From: Pseudanabaena sp. lw0831 | Lineage (GTDB): Bacteria; Cyanobacteriota; Cyanobacteriia; Pseudanabaenales; Pseudanabaenaceae | Direction: 5' to 3' | Assembly (NCBI RefSeq): GCF_016584665.1 | Contig: NZ_BBJB01000096.1 | Location: 1-49,473 of the forward strand | Length of the DNA stretch: 49,473 nt | Program-made: the position numbers and the translations under genes | The notes under the pieces: generated by a model | The model's database searches: none | What the model was told of the DNA's origin: nothing | The model's input: the letters and a program-made list of their open reading frames with translations, nothing else | Part shown: positions 16,703 through 24,940 of the stretch, one piece after another | How positions within the stretch are numbered: position 1 is the stretch's first letter | Layout: each line of letters begins with the position of its first letter

Positions 16703-16914
16703 AAAAATGCGATTTCTTTATAAATCACTTTAGAAGATACTTTGGCGATCGCCTGTTCTCTTAGCTCTTCAAAAATAAGCTGTATGGCAAGTCGTAAATC
16801 TTCAAAGCATTCTTCAATGGTTTCTCCTTGCCCATTTGCGCCAGATACTTCTGGACAATAGGCAAAATAGCCACCTTCTTCAGCCTGTTCAATGATTGCG
16901 GTGAGATTTTTCAT
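16699..16914 (-). CDS. hicB: HicB-family antitoxin
   Basis: A 71-residue HicB with the partial RNase-H-like fold. It begins MKNLTAIIEQAEEGGYFAYCPEV and contains the typical GANGQGETIEECFEDLRLAI. No C-terminal DNA-binding extension is evident, so it is the short type. The start is ATG 16914, preceded in frame by a GTG. It overlaps hicA by four bases and neutralises it by direct binding, as known for the family. Confidence 0.92.
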   Translation of the reverse strand: MKNLTAIIEQAEEGGYFAYCPEVSGANGQGETIEECFEDLRLAIQLIFEELREQAIAKVSSKVIYKEIAFL

Positions 16915-17056
16915 CACTATAGTTAAGACATTGTTTTATAGGTTTATAGGCGATCGCATTACAAGATCGCTACTTTATCTAAACATTATAATCGCTGCCT
17001 TTTCAAACAGCGCGATCGCATTACAAGATCGGCGATCGCAATACACCTCAAACCAA

Positions 17057-17134
17057 GTAGGGTGTGTTAGCGTAGCGTAACGCACCAACTAAAATCATCA
17101 GAAAGGTGCGTTATATTTCATTAACGCACCCTAC
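17057..17134. repeat. Short inverted-repeat element (tagggtg-gttag family)
   Basis: The ends gtagggtgtgttag (17057-17070) and ttaacgcaccctac (17121-17134) are imperfect inverted repeats, with an internal gcgtagcgtaacgcacc. This resembles small palindromic repeats frequent in cyanobacterial intergenic regions. It lies between hicB and the 3' end of the coiled-coil gene. Confidence 0.6.
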
Positions 17135-17175
17135 GCGATCAGCGATCGCACTGCAATTATTCTGATGAGATCTCA

Positions 17176-18000
17176 CTAATTTGAACTTTGCAAGTGATGC
17201 ACAATAAGTCGAGTTGATTCTTGTCCTTTTATTTCACTAAATATTGCCCCTTTCAGTATTTTAAAATTTTTATTCAACTTTTTTTTGAGTTGTGCGGCTA
17301 TTTCTGTAGCTATGCTTAAATTTGCATCATCATAGTAGATAACACTACTATCTTTCTCCATCCATTGAGGTGGATTACCATACAACTGTGATTCAACTAT
17401 AGCGAAGCCTTGTTGTTTTAACATCTGCTCTGTTTGTTGGAAAATATCTTCTGGAATATTACTAGCATAGTAGTTAAGGATAATACTATTTGCTTGATAT
17501 GCTTGGGCTTTAGCATCTTTCCAAAACTCTTTAGAAGTATTGTCTGATGAGGTCTGTTCAAGCCTTCTAAATACGTTCTCCCCAAATTGTGGATAGGCTA
17601 CAAGAATTATATCTTTCATTAGTTTTCGTTCATTATTGTTGTTACTGTAAATAGCATCCTTGTTTGCTACGATAAATTTGGCTAGTTCTATGCTGTGTTC
17701 TCTATCTTTCTGTTCCCGCAATAACTCAATCTCTTTTGCTTTTTGCGCTTGAAACAACGCAAACTCCTTTTCCTTTTGCTCCCGCAGAATTTCAATCTCC
17801 TTAGATTTAGACAAATCTGTTTGGAGAAATTGTATGTATGAAATCAACACCGCTGATATTGATACTATTGCAGTAATAATCGTTGGAAGATGCTTCTTAA
17901 AAACGGATTTATCTTCCCTATATTTCTCTTGCTCAAACTGAAACTTACGTTCTTCAAGTTTAAGTAACTCATTCTTATGTTCTTGTTCTTCCATATTCAT
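17176..18000 (-). CDS. Single-pass membrane coiled-coil protein, unknown function
   Basis: 274 residues, not assigned to a family. There is a charged N-terminal helix (about 1-35), one TM segment (about 38-60, TIITAIVSISAVLISYIQFL), then a strongly heptad-like coiled coil (about 65-105) with a repeated 'EIELLREQK' unit. The C-terminal soluble domain (about 150-274) includes IYYDDANLSIATEIAAQLKK, which looks like the LytR/CpsA-type C-terminal fold found after coiled coils. An AGGAG lies just before the ATG at 18000; the next ATG two codons on is also possible. Its start is only 20 bases from an attC-like element (18020), as expected for a gene-cassette ORF. Confidence 0.65.
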   Translation of the reverse strand: MNMEEQEHKNELLKLEERKFQFEQEKYREDKSVFKKHLPTIITAIVSISAVLISYIQFLQTDLSKSKEIEILREQKEKEFALFQAQKAKEIELLREQKDREHSIELAKFIVANKDAIYSNNNNERKLMKDIILVAYPQFGENVFRRLEQTSSDNTSKEFWKDAKAQAYQANSIILNYYASNIPEDIFQQTEQMLKQQGFAIVESQLYGNPPQWMEKDSSVIYYDDANLSIATEIAAQLKKKLNKNFKILKGAIFSEIKGQESTRLIVHHLQSSN

Positions 18001-18019
18001 TGCTCCTCAGAGGCTGAGA

Positions 18020-18106
18020 ACCTAACAGTTGGATTGAGTGGTAGCAGATATCTGTAGCTTAATTAAAAATCATAGCTGCTTTTTTGCTTTAATGATTTTG
18101 TTATAA
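18020..18106 (-). repeat. attC-like element 3 (3' of the HicB-like gene)
   Basis: On the minus strand: TTATAAC (18106-18100), an inner box ATTAAAG, a variable middle, TCAAT, and terminal GTTAGGT (18026-18020), fitting GTTRRRY. It is 87 bp long. It matches 16376-16459 along its whole length, and both share the adjacent 'acaaataatt-ttaag' stretch on the cassette side. Confidence 0.45.
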
Positions 18107-18202
18107 ACCAATCACTTAACAATTATTTGTCTTTGAGATTGCTGTTTGGTCGAGGATGCCCCAATATTTTCGGGTCATCCGCAACCAAACAGTGATTGAT
18201 CG

Positions 18203-18421
18203 CTAAGCAGCTTGAAGTATCTTCGGCTCAGGAATAGATTCACCTTCCATTTGCCAAGCTTCTAGGTGCATTTCAATAACTTCTTCACCATTATGACTTG
18301 CTTTCTCACGAGTTTCGCCATGAGTACAGGGCATGACAACGAGATCGGCAAATTCTGGAATTGTAACTAGAAACAACCGATCCACCTCAGACCATTGAAC
18401 ATTCATACTGTATCTACTCAT
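18203..18421 (-). CDS. Orphan HicB-like protein
   Basis: 72 residues from the ATG at 18421, which has a strong AGGAGGAGG ribosome site seven or so bases upstream; the in-frame extension to 18487 is therefore rejected. The sequence MSRYSMNVQWSEVDRLFLVTIPEF followed by ETREKASHNGEEVIEMHLEAW matches the HicB fold. No hicA gene is adjacent. It may be an orphan antitoxin or a remnant of a HicAB pair. It is followed by the attC-like element at 18020-18106. Confidence 0.8.
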   Translation of the reverse strand: MSRYSMNVQWSEVDRLFLVTIPEFADLVVMPCTHGETREKASHNGEEVIEMHLEAWQMEGESIPEPKILQAA

Positions 18422-18501
18422 AAATCCTCCTCCTGATTCTCTAGCTTCTTGATTGCATCCAATAATTTTGTAGTTACCGCACACCATGATCAGCGACTGT
18501 A

Positions 18502-19158
18502 CTAAGGTTTATTCATTTGTTTCCTGATTTGGCGCAACTCATCAGCAATTTCAGCCATAGATATAGCTGTAGGTTCAATCCTAAAACCAAGGAGTCCGAA
18601 ACTAAAACCTCGTAATATGGATGAGGAAATCTCAGCATCTAGAACGCTAGGTATTTTCCTTCTTAGTTCTAACCCTGGCTCCGCAGCGTCAACAGTAATG
18701 TTTGCTTGTTCATGATTACTAAGCAAAAACTCAAGCTCAAAACTACTTCTAGGATTTATAAAAGAGATATCAATGCGACAACAATTTTGGTCATTTTTCC
18801 ACGTAATATTTTTACCATACTCACCTAGATCTACCACAGGTTGAGTTCTAAGGATACTGGTTCCCTTGTTGAAGGTAACTGCAAGAGCAAACTTCTCAAC
18901 TATATCGTCACCTATACTAACGAACCTTAATTTCACAGTACTCAGTGAATCAGGCTTAAAATCCCCCACTTGGATGGTAACTTGAATACCAAGTACTTGA
19001 GAAAGTTCTCGCGGTATTAGATTGCTTTCAGATATTACAGCCCAAGCAATAATCTTACGCTTACGATTTAATCTAGGCACAACTATACCTGCTGATATAG
19101 CACCTAGAAAAAATGTGACAATCCAACCAGCTATTGAAATGTAATCCCATGTTTCCAT
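18502..19158 (-). CDS. N-terminally anchored membrane protein, unknown function
   Basis: 218 residues. One TM segment lies near the N-terminus (about 6-28, ISIAGWIVTFFLGAISAGIVV), then basic RLNRKRK, then a beta-rich domain (about 35-165) with alternating hydrophobic residues and a Trp-Lys-Asn-Asp patch. A short C-terminal amphipathic helix follows (MAEIADELRQIRKQMNK). No family recognised. Topology would put the body in the cytoplasm by the positive-inside rule. The start is the ATG at 19158. It is the first gene of the minus-strand accessory run and precedes the HicB-like gene. Confidence 0.65.
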   Translation of the reverse strand: METWDYISIAGWIVTFFLGAISAGIVVPRLNRKRKIIAWAVISESNLIPRELSQVLGIQVTIQVGDFKPDSLSTVKLRFVSIGDDIVEKFALAVTFNKGTSILRTQPVVDLGEYGKNITWKNDQNCCRIDISFINPRSSFELEFLLSNHEQANITVDAAEPGLELRRKIPSVLDAEISSSILRGFSFGLLGFRIEPTAISMAEIADELRQIRKQMNKP

Positions 19159-19325
19159 TGAGTTAAATCGAAATTACTACTTTTGATCTATTGAAAAGTG
19201 TTGTCTGAATATGAGCTGTGCGGAATGATCTTGGATAATCGTCTAAACTTGGTGTATTCAGACATAAGGTTTTAGATGATACTATTTTTGCATGCTGACT
19301 ATAAATTATGATGATAAGAATTTAT

Positions 19326-20177
19326 CTAACCTTCGGTTTTTTTGCTGCTAAATTTCTGGGTCAAGCCTTCGCCTACTAGTGATAAACCGATTGTCATTAA
19401 AGTAATCGCCAATCCAGGGAAAATTGTTGTCCACCAGATATTTTCGCCAGTCGAGAGCGCATCAAGAGCTTGCTTGAGATCGTGTCCCCATTCAGGCACA
19501 TCTTCGGGAATGCCCAAACCTAAAAAGCCTAAACCTGCCAGAGTCAAAATCGCATCGGCAGCGTTGAGGGTGAAAATTACGGGTAAGCTTTGGATGACAT
19601 TGGGCGCGAGATATTTCATTAAGATCGTTTTCGTGTCAGCACCGATCGCTTGAGCAGCTTCGATATAAACTTCAGTTTTCGTGCTTACGGTTTGGTTGCG
19701 GATCACCCGAAAATATTGGGGGATATAGGCAACACTGAGCGCGATCGCTGCATTCCAGACCCCAGCACCGACCACAAAAGAGATCGTTAGCGAGAGTAAT
19801 AAACTGGGCAAGGTGTACAGCGCGTCCATCAAAAATACTAAGATGCGATCGAGCCAACCGCCTTTGTATCCACTCAGCATCCCCAAGGGTACGCCGATTA
19901 CGAGACTAATTACGGTTGAGGCGATCGTTACTTGCCATGCCACACCCGCACCTGCGATCGTTCTCGTAAATACATCATGCCCCTGTAAATCCGTGCCGAA
20001 CCAATGTTGTGGCGATGGTGGCTCATGGATCGGATTGCTGAGAAATTCAGTGGGATCTGTCAAAATCCCCAGCGCTTGCAACAATGGTGTGGCGATCGCC
20101 ATCAGCAAAAAAGCAACGCTAATGACGATGCCAACGGACATTAACTTTTGGGATACTGACTGCTTAGGCGATTTCAT
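19326..20177 (-). CDS. ABC transporter permease, dipeptide/oligopeptide DppC type
   Basis: About 283 residues from the ATG at 20177 (MKSPKQSV); an in-frame TTG extension starts at 20216. It has one N-terminal TM helix (about 15-37), a periplasmic segment with the typical HWFGTDLQGHDVFTR motif, then five TM helices. The EAA loop, YIEAAQAIGADTKTIL, contacts the ATPase. The GLGFLGLGIPEDVPEWG segment is typical of DppC/OppC/NikC. It imports peptides or nickel-type ligands together with a partner permease, ATPases and a binding protein, none of which is in this window; it stands alone. It is divergent from hisA. Confidence 0.92.
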   Translation of the reverse strand: MKSPKQSVSQKLMSVGIVISVAFLLMAIATPLLQALGILTDPTEFLSNPIHEPPSPQHWFGTDLQGHDVFTRTIAGAGVAWQVTIASTVISLVIGVPLGMLSGYKGGWLDRILVFLMDALYTLPSLLLSLTISFVVGAGVWNAAIALSVAYIPQYFRVIRNQTVSTKTEVYIEAAQAIGADTKTILMKYLAPNVIQSLPVIFTLNAADAILTLAGLGFLGLGIPEDVPEWGHDLKQALDALSTGENIWWTTIFPGLAITLMTIGLSLVGEGLTQKFSSKKTEG

Positions 20178-20288
20178 AGGGGGACAAAAGGGCAAATTAG
20201 AGGACGAGTTAGACAATAAAAGCGGATTTCCTTGATTTGTACTATACCGCGATCGCTAAATCTAGATAGAATAAGCTTCTGGGATCGT

Positions 20289-21065
20289 ATGGTAAAAATT
20301 ATGGATGTAATTCCCGCAATTGATATTTTAGATGGACGCTGTGTCAGGCTCTATCAGGGGGATTATCAAAAATCAGAAGTATTTGGTGAAGACCCCGTTG
20401 AGGTTGCTCAGCGTTGGTACGACCAAGGCGCTAAGTATTTGCATGTGGTTGATTTGGATGGAGCCAAGGAAGGCAAGCCGAAAAACTTAAAGGTAATTGA
20501 GGCGATCGCCCGTTCCATCCCGATGCGAGTACAGATGGGTGGCGGCTTACGCGATCGCGCAAGTATCGTGTCAGTGTTGAACTCTGGCGTGAGTCGGGTA
20601 ATTCTGGGAACGGCGGCGGTGGAAAGCTCGCAACTAGTTGCCGATATTTGTGCGGAATTCCCTGAACAAATCATGATCGGCATTGATGCCCGTAATGGCA
20701 AGGTTGCCACTAGAGGCTGGTTGACCAATTCGGATGTAATGGCTGTGGATCTTGCCAAACGCATGACTTCTGTGGGTATCGCAGGAATTATCTATACAGA
20801 TATTCATCGCGATGGCACGATGCAGGGGCCAAATATTGAAGCTTTGCGTCAACTTGCCGAAAATGTCGATGTGCCAGTAATTGCGTCAGGTGGTGTTAGT
20901 TCGATTACGGATTTGTTAAATCTGCTATCGCTCGAATCTGTTGGCGTGAAGGGTGCGATCGTTGGCAAAGCGATTTATACAGGTGATATCCAACTGCGTG
21001 AAGCCCTTCGGGCTGTGGGTAATGGGCGTTGGCAAGATGTAATTGATAACTCGGCGATTGCTTAA
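20289..21065 (+). CDS. hisA: HisA, phosphoribosylformimino-AICAR isomerase
   Basis: TIM-barrel enzyme of histidine synthesis (ProFAR to PRFAR). The core starts [22 protein letters not shown]; the catalytic Asp is in PAIDILDG and the second Asp in [12 protein letters not shown]. The phosphate-binding glycine motifs are VQMGGGLRD and VIASGGVSS. Length about 258 residues is normal. Two in-frame ATGs, 20289 and 20301, are possible starts; the second gives the usual N-terminus, the first adds MVKI. It stands outside a his operon, as is usual in cyanobacteria, and is followed at once by a perfect hairpin. Confidence 0.96.
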   Translation: MVKIMDVIPAIDILDGRCVRLYQGDYQKSEVFGEDPVEVAQRWYDQGAKYLHVVDLDGAKEGKPKNLKVIEAIARSIPMRVQMGGGLRDRASIVSVLNSGVSRVILGTAAVESSQLVADICAEFPEQIMIGIDARNGKVATRGWLTNSDVMAVDLAKRMTSVGIAGIIYTDIHRDGTMQGPNIEALRQLAENVDVPVIASGGVSSITDLLNLLSLESVGVKGAIVGKAIYTGDIQLREALRAVGNGRWQDVIDNSAIA

Positions 21066-21070
21066 AAATT

Positions 21071-21117
21071 CCAAATAGTTGAGAAGCACTGCGGAGCAGT
21101 GCTTCTCAACTATTTGG
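21071..21117. terminator. Perfect hairpin, 22-bp arms, 3-nt loop (gga), between convergent genes
   Basis: Arms 21071-21092 and 21096-21117. It starts 6 bases after the hisA stop and contains the stop codon of the minus-strand C39 peptidase gene (21110-21112). Its position fits a bidirectional terminator, but the trinucleotide loop ties it to the intergenic hairpin family. Confidence 0.75.
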
Positions 21118-22957
21118 GCAGAATGAAATGCGCCCATACATCGCCATCGACACCGCACATATCACGCATGTAGATGTAGGGATAGCGCAAGCTCTTTCCT
21201 TCGGTTTGGCTATAGCCTGTGAGCGCATTGCCATAGGGATCGTTTACGATAAATCCAAATTCATCGAAGCCGATGATACAAACGATATGACCACCGTGGG
21301 TGAAGTATCCGCCGATGACAACGGGACGATTGGCAATAATTTCTTGCTTGATTTGTGACCATGTGCGAGCAGTACTAAAGTTGCCGCCAAAACCGTAGGT
21401 ACGATATAGCCCTTGTAAAACGGCATTATCGGTACGGGACTGCGCTCCGAATTTATTGATAACCCATTGATATAGCTCATCTTCTAGCTGTTGTTGCGGA
21501 TTGCGCGATCGCTTGCCATGAAAAGCCATCACCATAGCGATCGAGGTGACATTACAGGTCACAAAAGGATCGCGAGGATTGTCTAATTGCGAAAAATACG
21601 GCACACCTAAAACTTTGCGCTTGGGCGTAATCTCGATCGCCTTATTGCCTTGCTGAAGGTTGACATGCCCCGCAAAGACAAAACCCGACTTGCCCAGAGG
21701 TGGTACATCCTCGTTTAGAGTGACTTGGAAATGAATATCGGTCAGGCTATAGCTATCCAGACCAAACACATCACCTGCATTGAGGGGTACTAATTCATTT
21801 GCAGCTAACTGTCGCGCATCAATGGGGCGCTTCTTGAGAACTGTATTTTGCCTAACGGTCAAGGTTTTCATATCAGGGTCGAACAGGATCGCCTTACCAT
21901 TTTTGGTGATGCTGAGATGTCGCTCATAGAAAAATCCCACATTGCCAATCGGTGCGATCGCAGAGACAAACTTCACGCGGAAATGACCATTGACCGAGGC
22001 GTAGCCGCTAATCGGATAAGTCGTACCCACCTTAACCATGATTTTTTGCGAATCGGAGAGGCTACTGGCATTTTGCGACGATGCTTTCAAAAAGGTGTCA
22101 GTAATCACCGTGGCGATCGCGCCATTGATCGGGATATCACTAACATCGGCAGGATTAGAGAAATCAAGGGATTCACCCAGTTTCGACAATTCGACATGGG
22201 GCAAGAAAAAGAACCCAACCTGTCCGACGGGAGCTAAGGGTTGGGCAAGTTTGACTTGGACATGGTTAGCGGCGATCGTAAAATTCCCATCCAACAACAA
22301 TTTTGTCCCCGCTTTCACCTCGGCTTTTTGGGTAAAAGGTAAAGCTTGCGAAGCCGCTGTAGAAATCTTGAAAATCGTGTCTTGCTTCACCGTCAGCGTA
22401 ATCGGTGCAATCAAATCCACATGGGGAGCATAGAAATAACCAAATTCACCAACAGGAGCGATCGGTTGCTTGAGCAAGACCTTGATATGTCCATCAACAG
22501 CGCCATAACGCAACACTTCAAGGGTTTGTCCAGCTTGCACATCGACCTTGCCATTAGGCGGTAAAGTTGCCGAATCCGCAGGGGAAGCTTTAAAACGAGT
22601 AGCTTGCTTGGTTATCAAGGTGATGTCGGGATTTTTAACTAAAATATTGACGATCAACTCAGCCAAAAGCTGATTATTTGCGCCGATCGCCCGCACTCGC
22701 AAAAATGTCGCCATCGCAGTTGGTAACCCAGTCGAAATTTTGGCAAGCCAATTACCTGCGGTTGGGTTAGTTTGTACTGGGACATTTGCATCATTGGGCA
22801 ATGTCACTAGAATTTGTAAAACTTGAGTAAAGTCTGCTGTTCCTGCGATCGCAATTTCACGATTGACCACAACCTCACTAGGCGCTTGCGTAACTGCGAT
22901 CGCTGTCTGTGCAGGGACAGGAGCATTAACAGGTGAATTATTTGAAGCGGCTGTCAT
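21110..22957 (-). CDS. C39-like cysteine peptidase with Ig-like and four repeat modules
   Basis: 615 residues. The N-terminal Ig-like region spans about 20-108. Four related modules of about 70 residues each follow (about 112-182, 184-257, 280-350, 364-434), each ending in a pattern like PxGxxGFFYxxHV. Then comes a papain-like C39 domain (about 450-600): GVPYFSQLDNPRDPFVTCNVTS gives catalytic Cys468, GGHIVCIIG gives His557 and VNDPYGN gives Asp573. No signal peptide is visible, which is odd for a probable surface or wall peptidase. The modules may bind a polymer or cofactor; this is inference. The stop codon lies inside a hairpin shared with hisA. Confidence 0.85.
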   Translation of the reverse strand: MTAASNNSPVNAPVPAQTAIAVTQAPSEVVVNREIAIAGTADFTQVLQILVTLPNDANVPVQTNPTAGNWLAKISTGLPTAMATFLRVRAIGANNQLLAELIVNILVKNPDITLITKQATRFKASPADSATLPPNGKVDVQAGQTLEVLRYGAVDGHIKVLLKQPIAPVGEFGYFYAPHVDLIAPITLTVKQDTIFKISTAASQALPFTQKAEVKAGTKLLLDGNFTIAANHVQVKLAQPLAPVGQVGFFFLPHVELSKLGESLDFSNPADVSDIPINGAIATVITDTFLKASSQNASSLSDSQKIMVKVGTTYPISGYASVNGHFRVKFVSAIAPIGNVGFFYERHLSITKNGKAILFDPDMKTLTVRQNTVLKKRPIDARQLAANELVPLNAGDVFGLDSYSLTDIHFQVTLNEDVPPLGKSGFVFAGHVNLQQGNKAIEITPKRKVLGVPYFSQLDNPRDPFVTCNVTSIAMVMAFHGKRSRNPQQQLEDELYQWVINKFGAQSRTDNAVLQGLYRTYGFGGNFSTARTWSQIKQEIIANRPVVIGGYFTHGGHIVCIIGFDEFGFIVNDPYGNALTGYSQTEGKSLRYPYIYMRDMCGVDGDVWAHFILPK

Positions 22958-23029
22958 TACTGGTTCACTGTTGACTACTGCCTCTATTACAACACTTTCA
23001 AAAAATTTCTTTTGGTTCGTTCACTCTCT

Positions 23030-23080
23030 AAACCCAAAAAGTAAAAGCGGCGCTTCGCGCCGCTTTTACTTTTTGGGTTT
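23030..23080. repeat. Perfect hairpin, 24-bp arms, 3-nt loop (ttc)
   Basis: Arms 23030-23053 and 23057-23080 (tip ggcgc-ttc-gcgcc), between the divergent C39 peptidase gene and the small conserved gene at 23146. In that position it cannot terminate either gene. Confidence 0.9.
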
Positions 23081-23145
23081 TGTCTCCCCTTTGCATGAGA
23101 AAATAGCACAAACATCTCTAGAATTAACTAGATACGGGTATTGTT

Positions 23146-23340
23146 ATGGGCTTTGCTGACTATTCGATCGCTGAGATCGCAGAAGACTACAAACTCACCC
23201 TTGAGTCTGTATTTAAACTATGCGATCGCCTTGGGATCGCTTACCAAGATGCCGAAACCAAACTTGCTTTGGAAGACGCAAAAGCCGTAATCATGGCATC
23301 CGAAGCCCAAAATTCTAAAACCTCTTTCAAAAATCCTTAA
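23146..23340 (+). CDS. Small conserved protein, helix-turn-helix-like
   Basis: 64 residues. It begins MGFADYSIAEIAEDYKLTLESVFKLCDRLGIAY, a pattern of two short helices and a turn that resembles the IF-2 N-terminal/small-HTH type domain seen in short cyanobacterial proteins upstream of photosynthesis genes. It is acidic and ends in a disordered tail. The ATG at 23146 has no strong ribosome site. It is transcribed in the same direction as psbV, which starts 90 bases later, so co-transcription is possible. The function is unknown. Confidence 0.65.
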   Translation: MGFADYSIAEIAEDYKLTLESVFKLCDRLGIAYQDAETKLALEDAKAVIMASEAQNSKTSFKNP

Positions 23341-23430
23341 AAAATCTAAAGAGTAATCGCGATCGCAAAATCGCAATAAATCTTAGAGATTAGGTTAAAT
23401 TCTTTTAGATAAACTTAGATAAATTAAGTT

Positions 23431-23940
23431 ATGTCCGTAATTATGAACAAAAATTCTTTTAAATATTTAGCGGTGGCGATCGCATTCGTAATGCTAGCCT
23501 TCCAGCTTTTTACCACCAGCGTCAACGCTGCCGACATTCCGATCGCACTGCGTACTGTTCCCCTTAACGAAAACACCAATATTGTCTTAACCCAAAAAGA
23601 CATTGCTAAGGGCAAGAAATTATTCTCTAATGCCTGTGCCACTTGCCACCTCGGCGGAGCCACCTTCACCAATCCCAACGTCAATCTTTCGCCAGAATCC
23701 TTGGCTGGCGCAAATCCAGTGCGTAACAACGTTCTTGGTTTGGTCGATTTCATGAAAAAGCCTACTACCTATGATGGTGTGACTGAAATCTATGACGTTC
23801 ACCCAAGTCTCAAGAGCACCGATATTTTCCCCACCATGCGCGGACTTACTGACAATGACCTCAAGCTAATTGCTGGTTATATCCTCTACGAACCCAATGT
23901 TAGAGGTATCGCTTGGGGCGGCGGAAAGATATACTATTAA
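23431..23940 (+). CDS. psbV: Cytochrome c-550, photosystem II extrinsic protein
   Basis: 169 residues from the first ATG (a second ATG lies four codons on). A Sec signal peptide (about 1-33, ending SVNA before ADIPIAL) sends it to the thylakoid lumen, where it stabilises the oxygen-evolving Mn cluster. The heme attaches at CATCH (Cys69, Cys72, His73) and the second axial ligand is expected at His124 in YDVHPSL; bis-His ligation is the PsbV hallmark. The C-terminus GGGKIYY is also typical. It is followed by petE after 141 bases in the same direction. Confidence 0.97.
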   Translation: MSVIMNKNSFKYLAVAIAFVMLAFQLFTTSVNAADIPIALRTVPLNENTNIVLTQKDIAKGKKLFSNACATCHLGGATFTNPNVNLSPESLAGANPVRNNVLGLVDFMKKPTTYDGVTEIYDVHPSLKSTDIFPTMRGLTDNDLKLIAGYILYEPNVRGIAWGGGKIYY

Positions 23941-24081
23941 ACCAATAATGTAGCGTACTAGTCATACGTCACATTTAAATTAGCTAGTCTTATTAGCTTT
24001 CCTCTACGTGTTTTTAGTTGCTTTTGTTCGAGTCGAGTCGAATTAGTGCAAGTTAAGTTGAATTTTAGTCGGTAATTAATC

Positions 24082-24456
24082 ATGAATATTTCGTCCTTTG
24101 CGAAAAAGCTTAGCCTTTTGATCGCTAGCTTCGCTTTTATTGTCAGTAGTTTTTTCATGTCAGTAAGCCCTGCTGCTGCTGATACTATCACCGTTAAGAT
24201 GGGTTCTGATGGTGGTCAGCTAGTATTCGACCCTAAAGTGGTCACAATCAAAGTAGGCGATACTATCAAATGGGTTAACAACAAAGCTTTCCCTCACAAT
24301 ATTGTGTTTGATGGTCATGAAGAACTTTCTCACAAGAAGTTAGCGCAAAAGCCCAAGGCTGAGCTAGAGTCCACCTTTAATGAAGCAGGTGAGTTCGCTT
24401 ACTATTGCTCTCCCCACCGTGGCGCTGGTATGCAAGGCAAAGTGGTTGTTCAATAA
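24082..24456 (+). CDS. petE: Plastocyanin
   Basis: 124 residues. The signal peptide spans about 1-33 (ending VSPAAA), then a mature protein of about 91 residues for the thylakoid lumen. Type-1 copper ligands are visible: His72 (FPHNIVF), Cys109 and His112 (YYCSPHRGAGM) and Met117. It carries electrons from cytochrome b6f to photosystem I. The start ATG (24082) is preceded by an AT-rich leader with no strong SD. A clean intrinsic-terminator-like hairpin follows the stop. The 141-bp gap after psbV probably holds its own promoter, as copper-regulated petE usually has. Confidence 0.97.
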   Translation: MNISSFAKKLSLLIASFAFIVSSFFMSVSPAAADTITVKMGSDGGQLVFDPKVVTIKVGDTIKWVNNKAFPHNIVFDGHEELSHKKLAQKPKAELESTFNEAGEFAYYCSPHRGAGMQGKVVVQ

Positions 24457-24475
24457 CAGCTAAGCTTATTCCCGC

Positions 24476-24512
24476 AAAAAAGAGGTACAAACATTGTTTG
24501 TACCTCTTTTTT
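24476..24512 (+). terminator. petE: Intrinsic terminator of petE
   Basis: Stem aaaaaagaggtacaaac (24476-24492), loop att, and gtttgtacctctttttt (24496-24512). The T-run on the right arm makes it a good Rho-independent terminator, 19 bases past the petE stop. Confidence 0.85.
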
Positions 24513-24518
24513 GTTAAC

Positions 24519-24594
24519 AACCCATAGAGAGCAGCAATTCTCATTATAAAAATCATTTTCATAGAGAGAATTGAGGCAACTCTCTCTATGGGTT
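24519..24594. repeat. Nested inverted repeat between petE and mazF
   Basis: Outer arms aacccatagagag (24519-24531) and ctctctatgggtt (24582-24594), inner arms caattctc and gagaattg. The aattctcattat segment resembles the outer edge of the repeat near 45521. Probably a small MITE-like element. Confidence 0.5.
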
Positions 24595-24604
24595 TTAGAT
24601 ATCT

Positions 24605-24940
24605 CTAAGAGCTAAACAAAGTAATTATCCTCGCTAATACATCATCAATGATCGCGTTTGGAACCACCTCCAACCTGCGAGCTTTACGAGCAGATAAATC
24701 GATAGGACGGGGTTGATCGCAACGAACCACACCTTTGGTGCGAGTTCCTGCATTATCTAAAGAAACAGCAAAACCTGCGGTTCTTGCAAAATTTCCACCC
24801 GACGTAATGGGAACAACGATAGGAACTTTGGTTAAGGTGTTAAATTTATCGGGAGAAACAATCAGAACTGGTCTAGTACCTTGCTGTTCATGCCCTTCAG
24901 TTGGATCAAGTGAAACAAGATAAATGTCACCGCGCTTCAC
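24605..24940 (-). CDS. mazF: MazF/PemK-family toxin
   Basis: A 111-residue endoribonuclease-type toxin. It opens KRGDIYLVSLDPTEGHEQQGTRPVLIVSPD, the classic MazF beta-barrel start with the conserved RP and QQG motifs, then VPITSGG and VVRCDQPRPIDL. The start is a GTG (24940) that overlaps the antitoxin stop as GTGA, implying coupled translation. It probably cleaves mRNA at a short motif not deducible here. Confidence 0.93.
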   Translation of the reverse strand: MKRGDIYLVSLDPTEGHEQQGTRPVLIVSPDKFNTLTKVPIVVPITSGGNFARTAGFAVSLDNAGTRTKGVVRCDQPRPIDLSARKARRLEVVPNAIIDDVLARIITLFSS

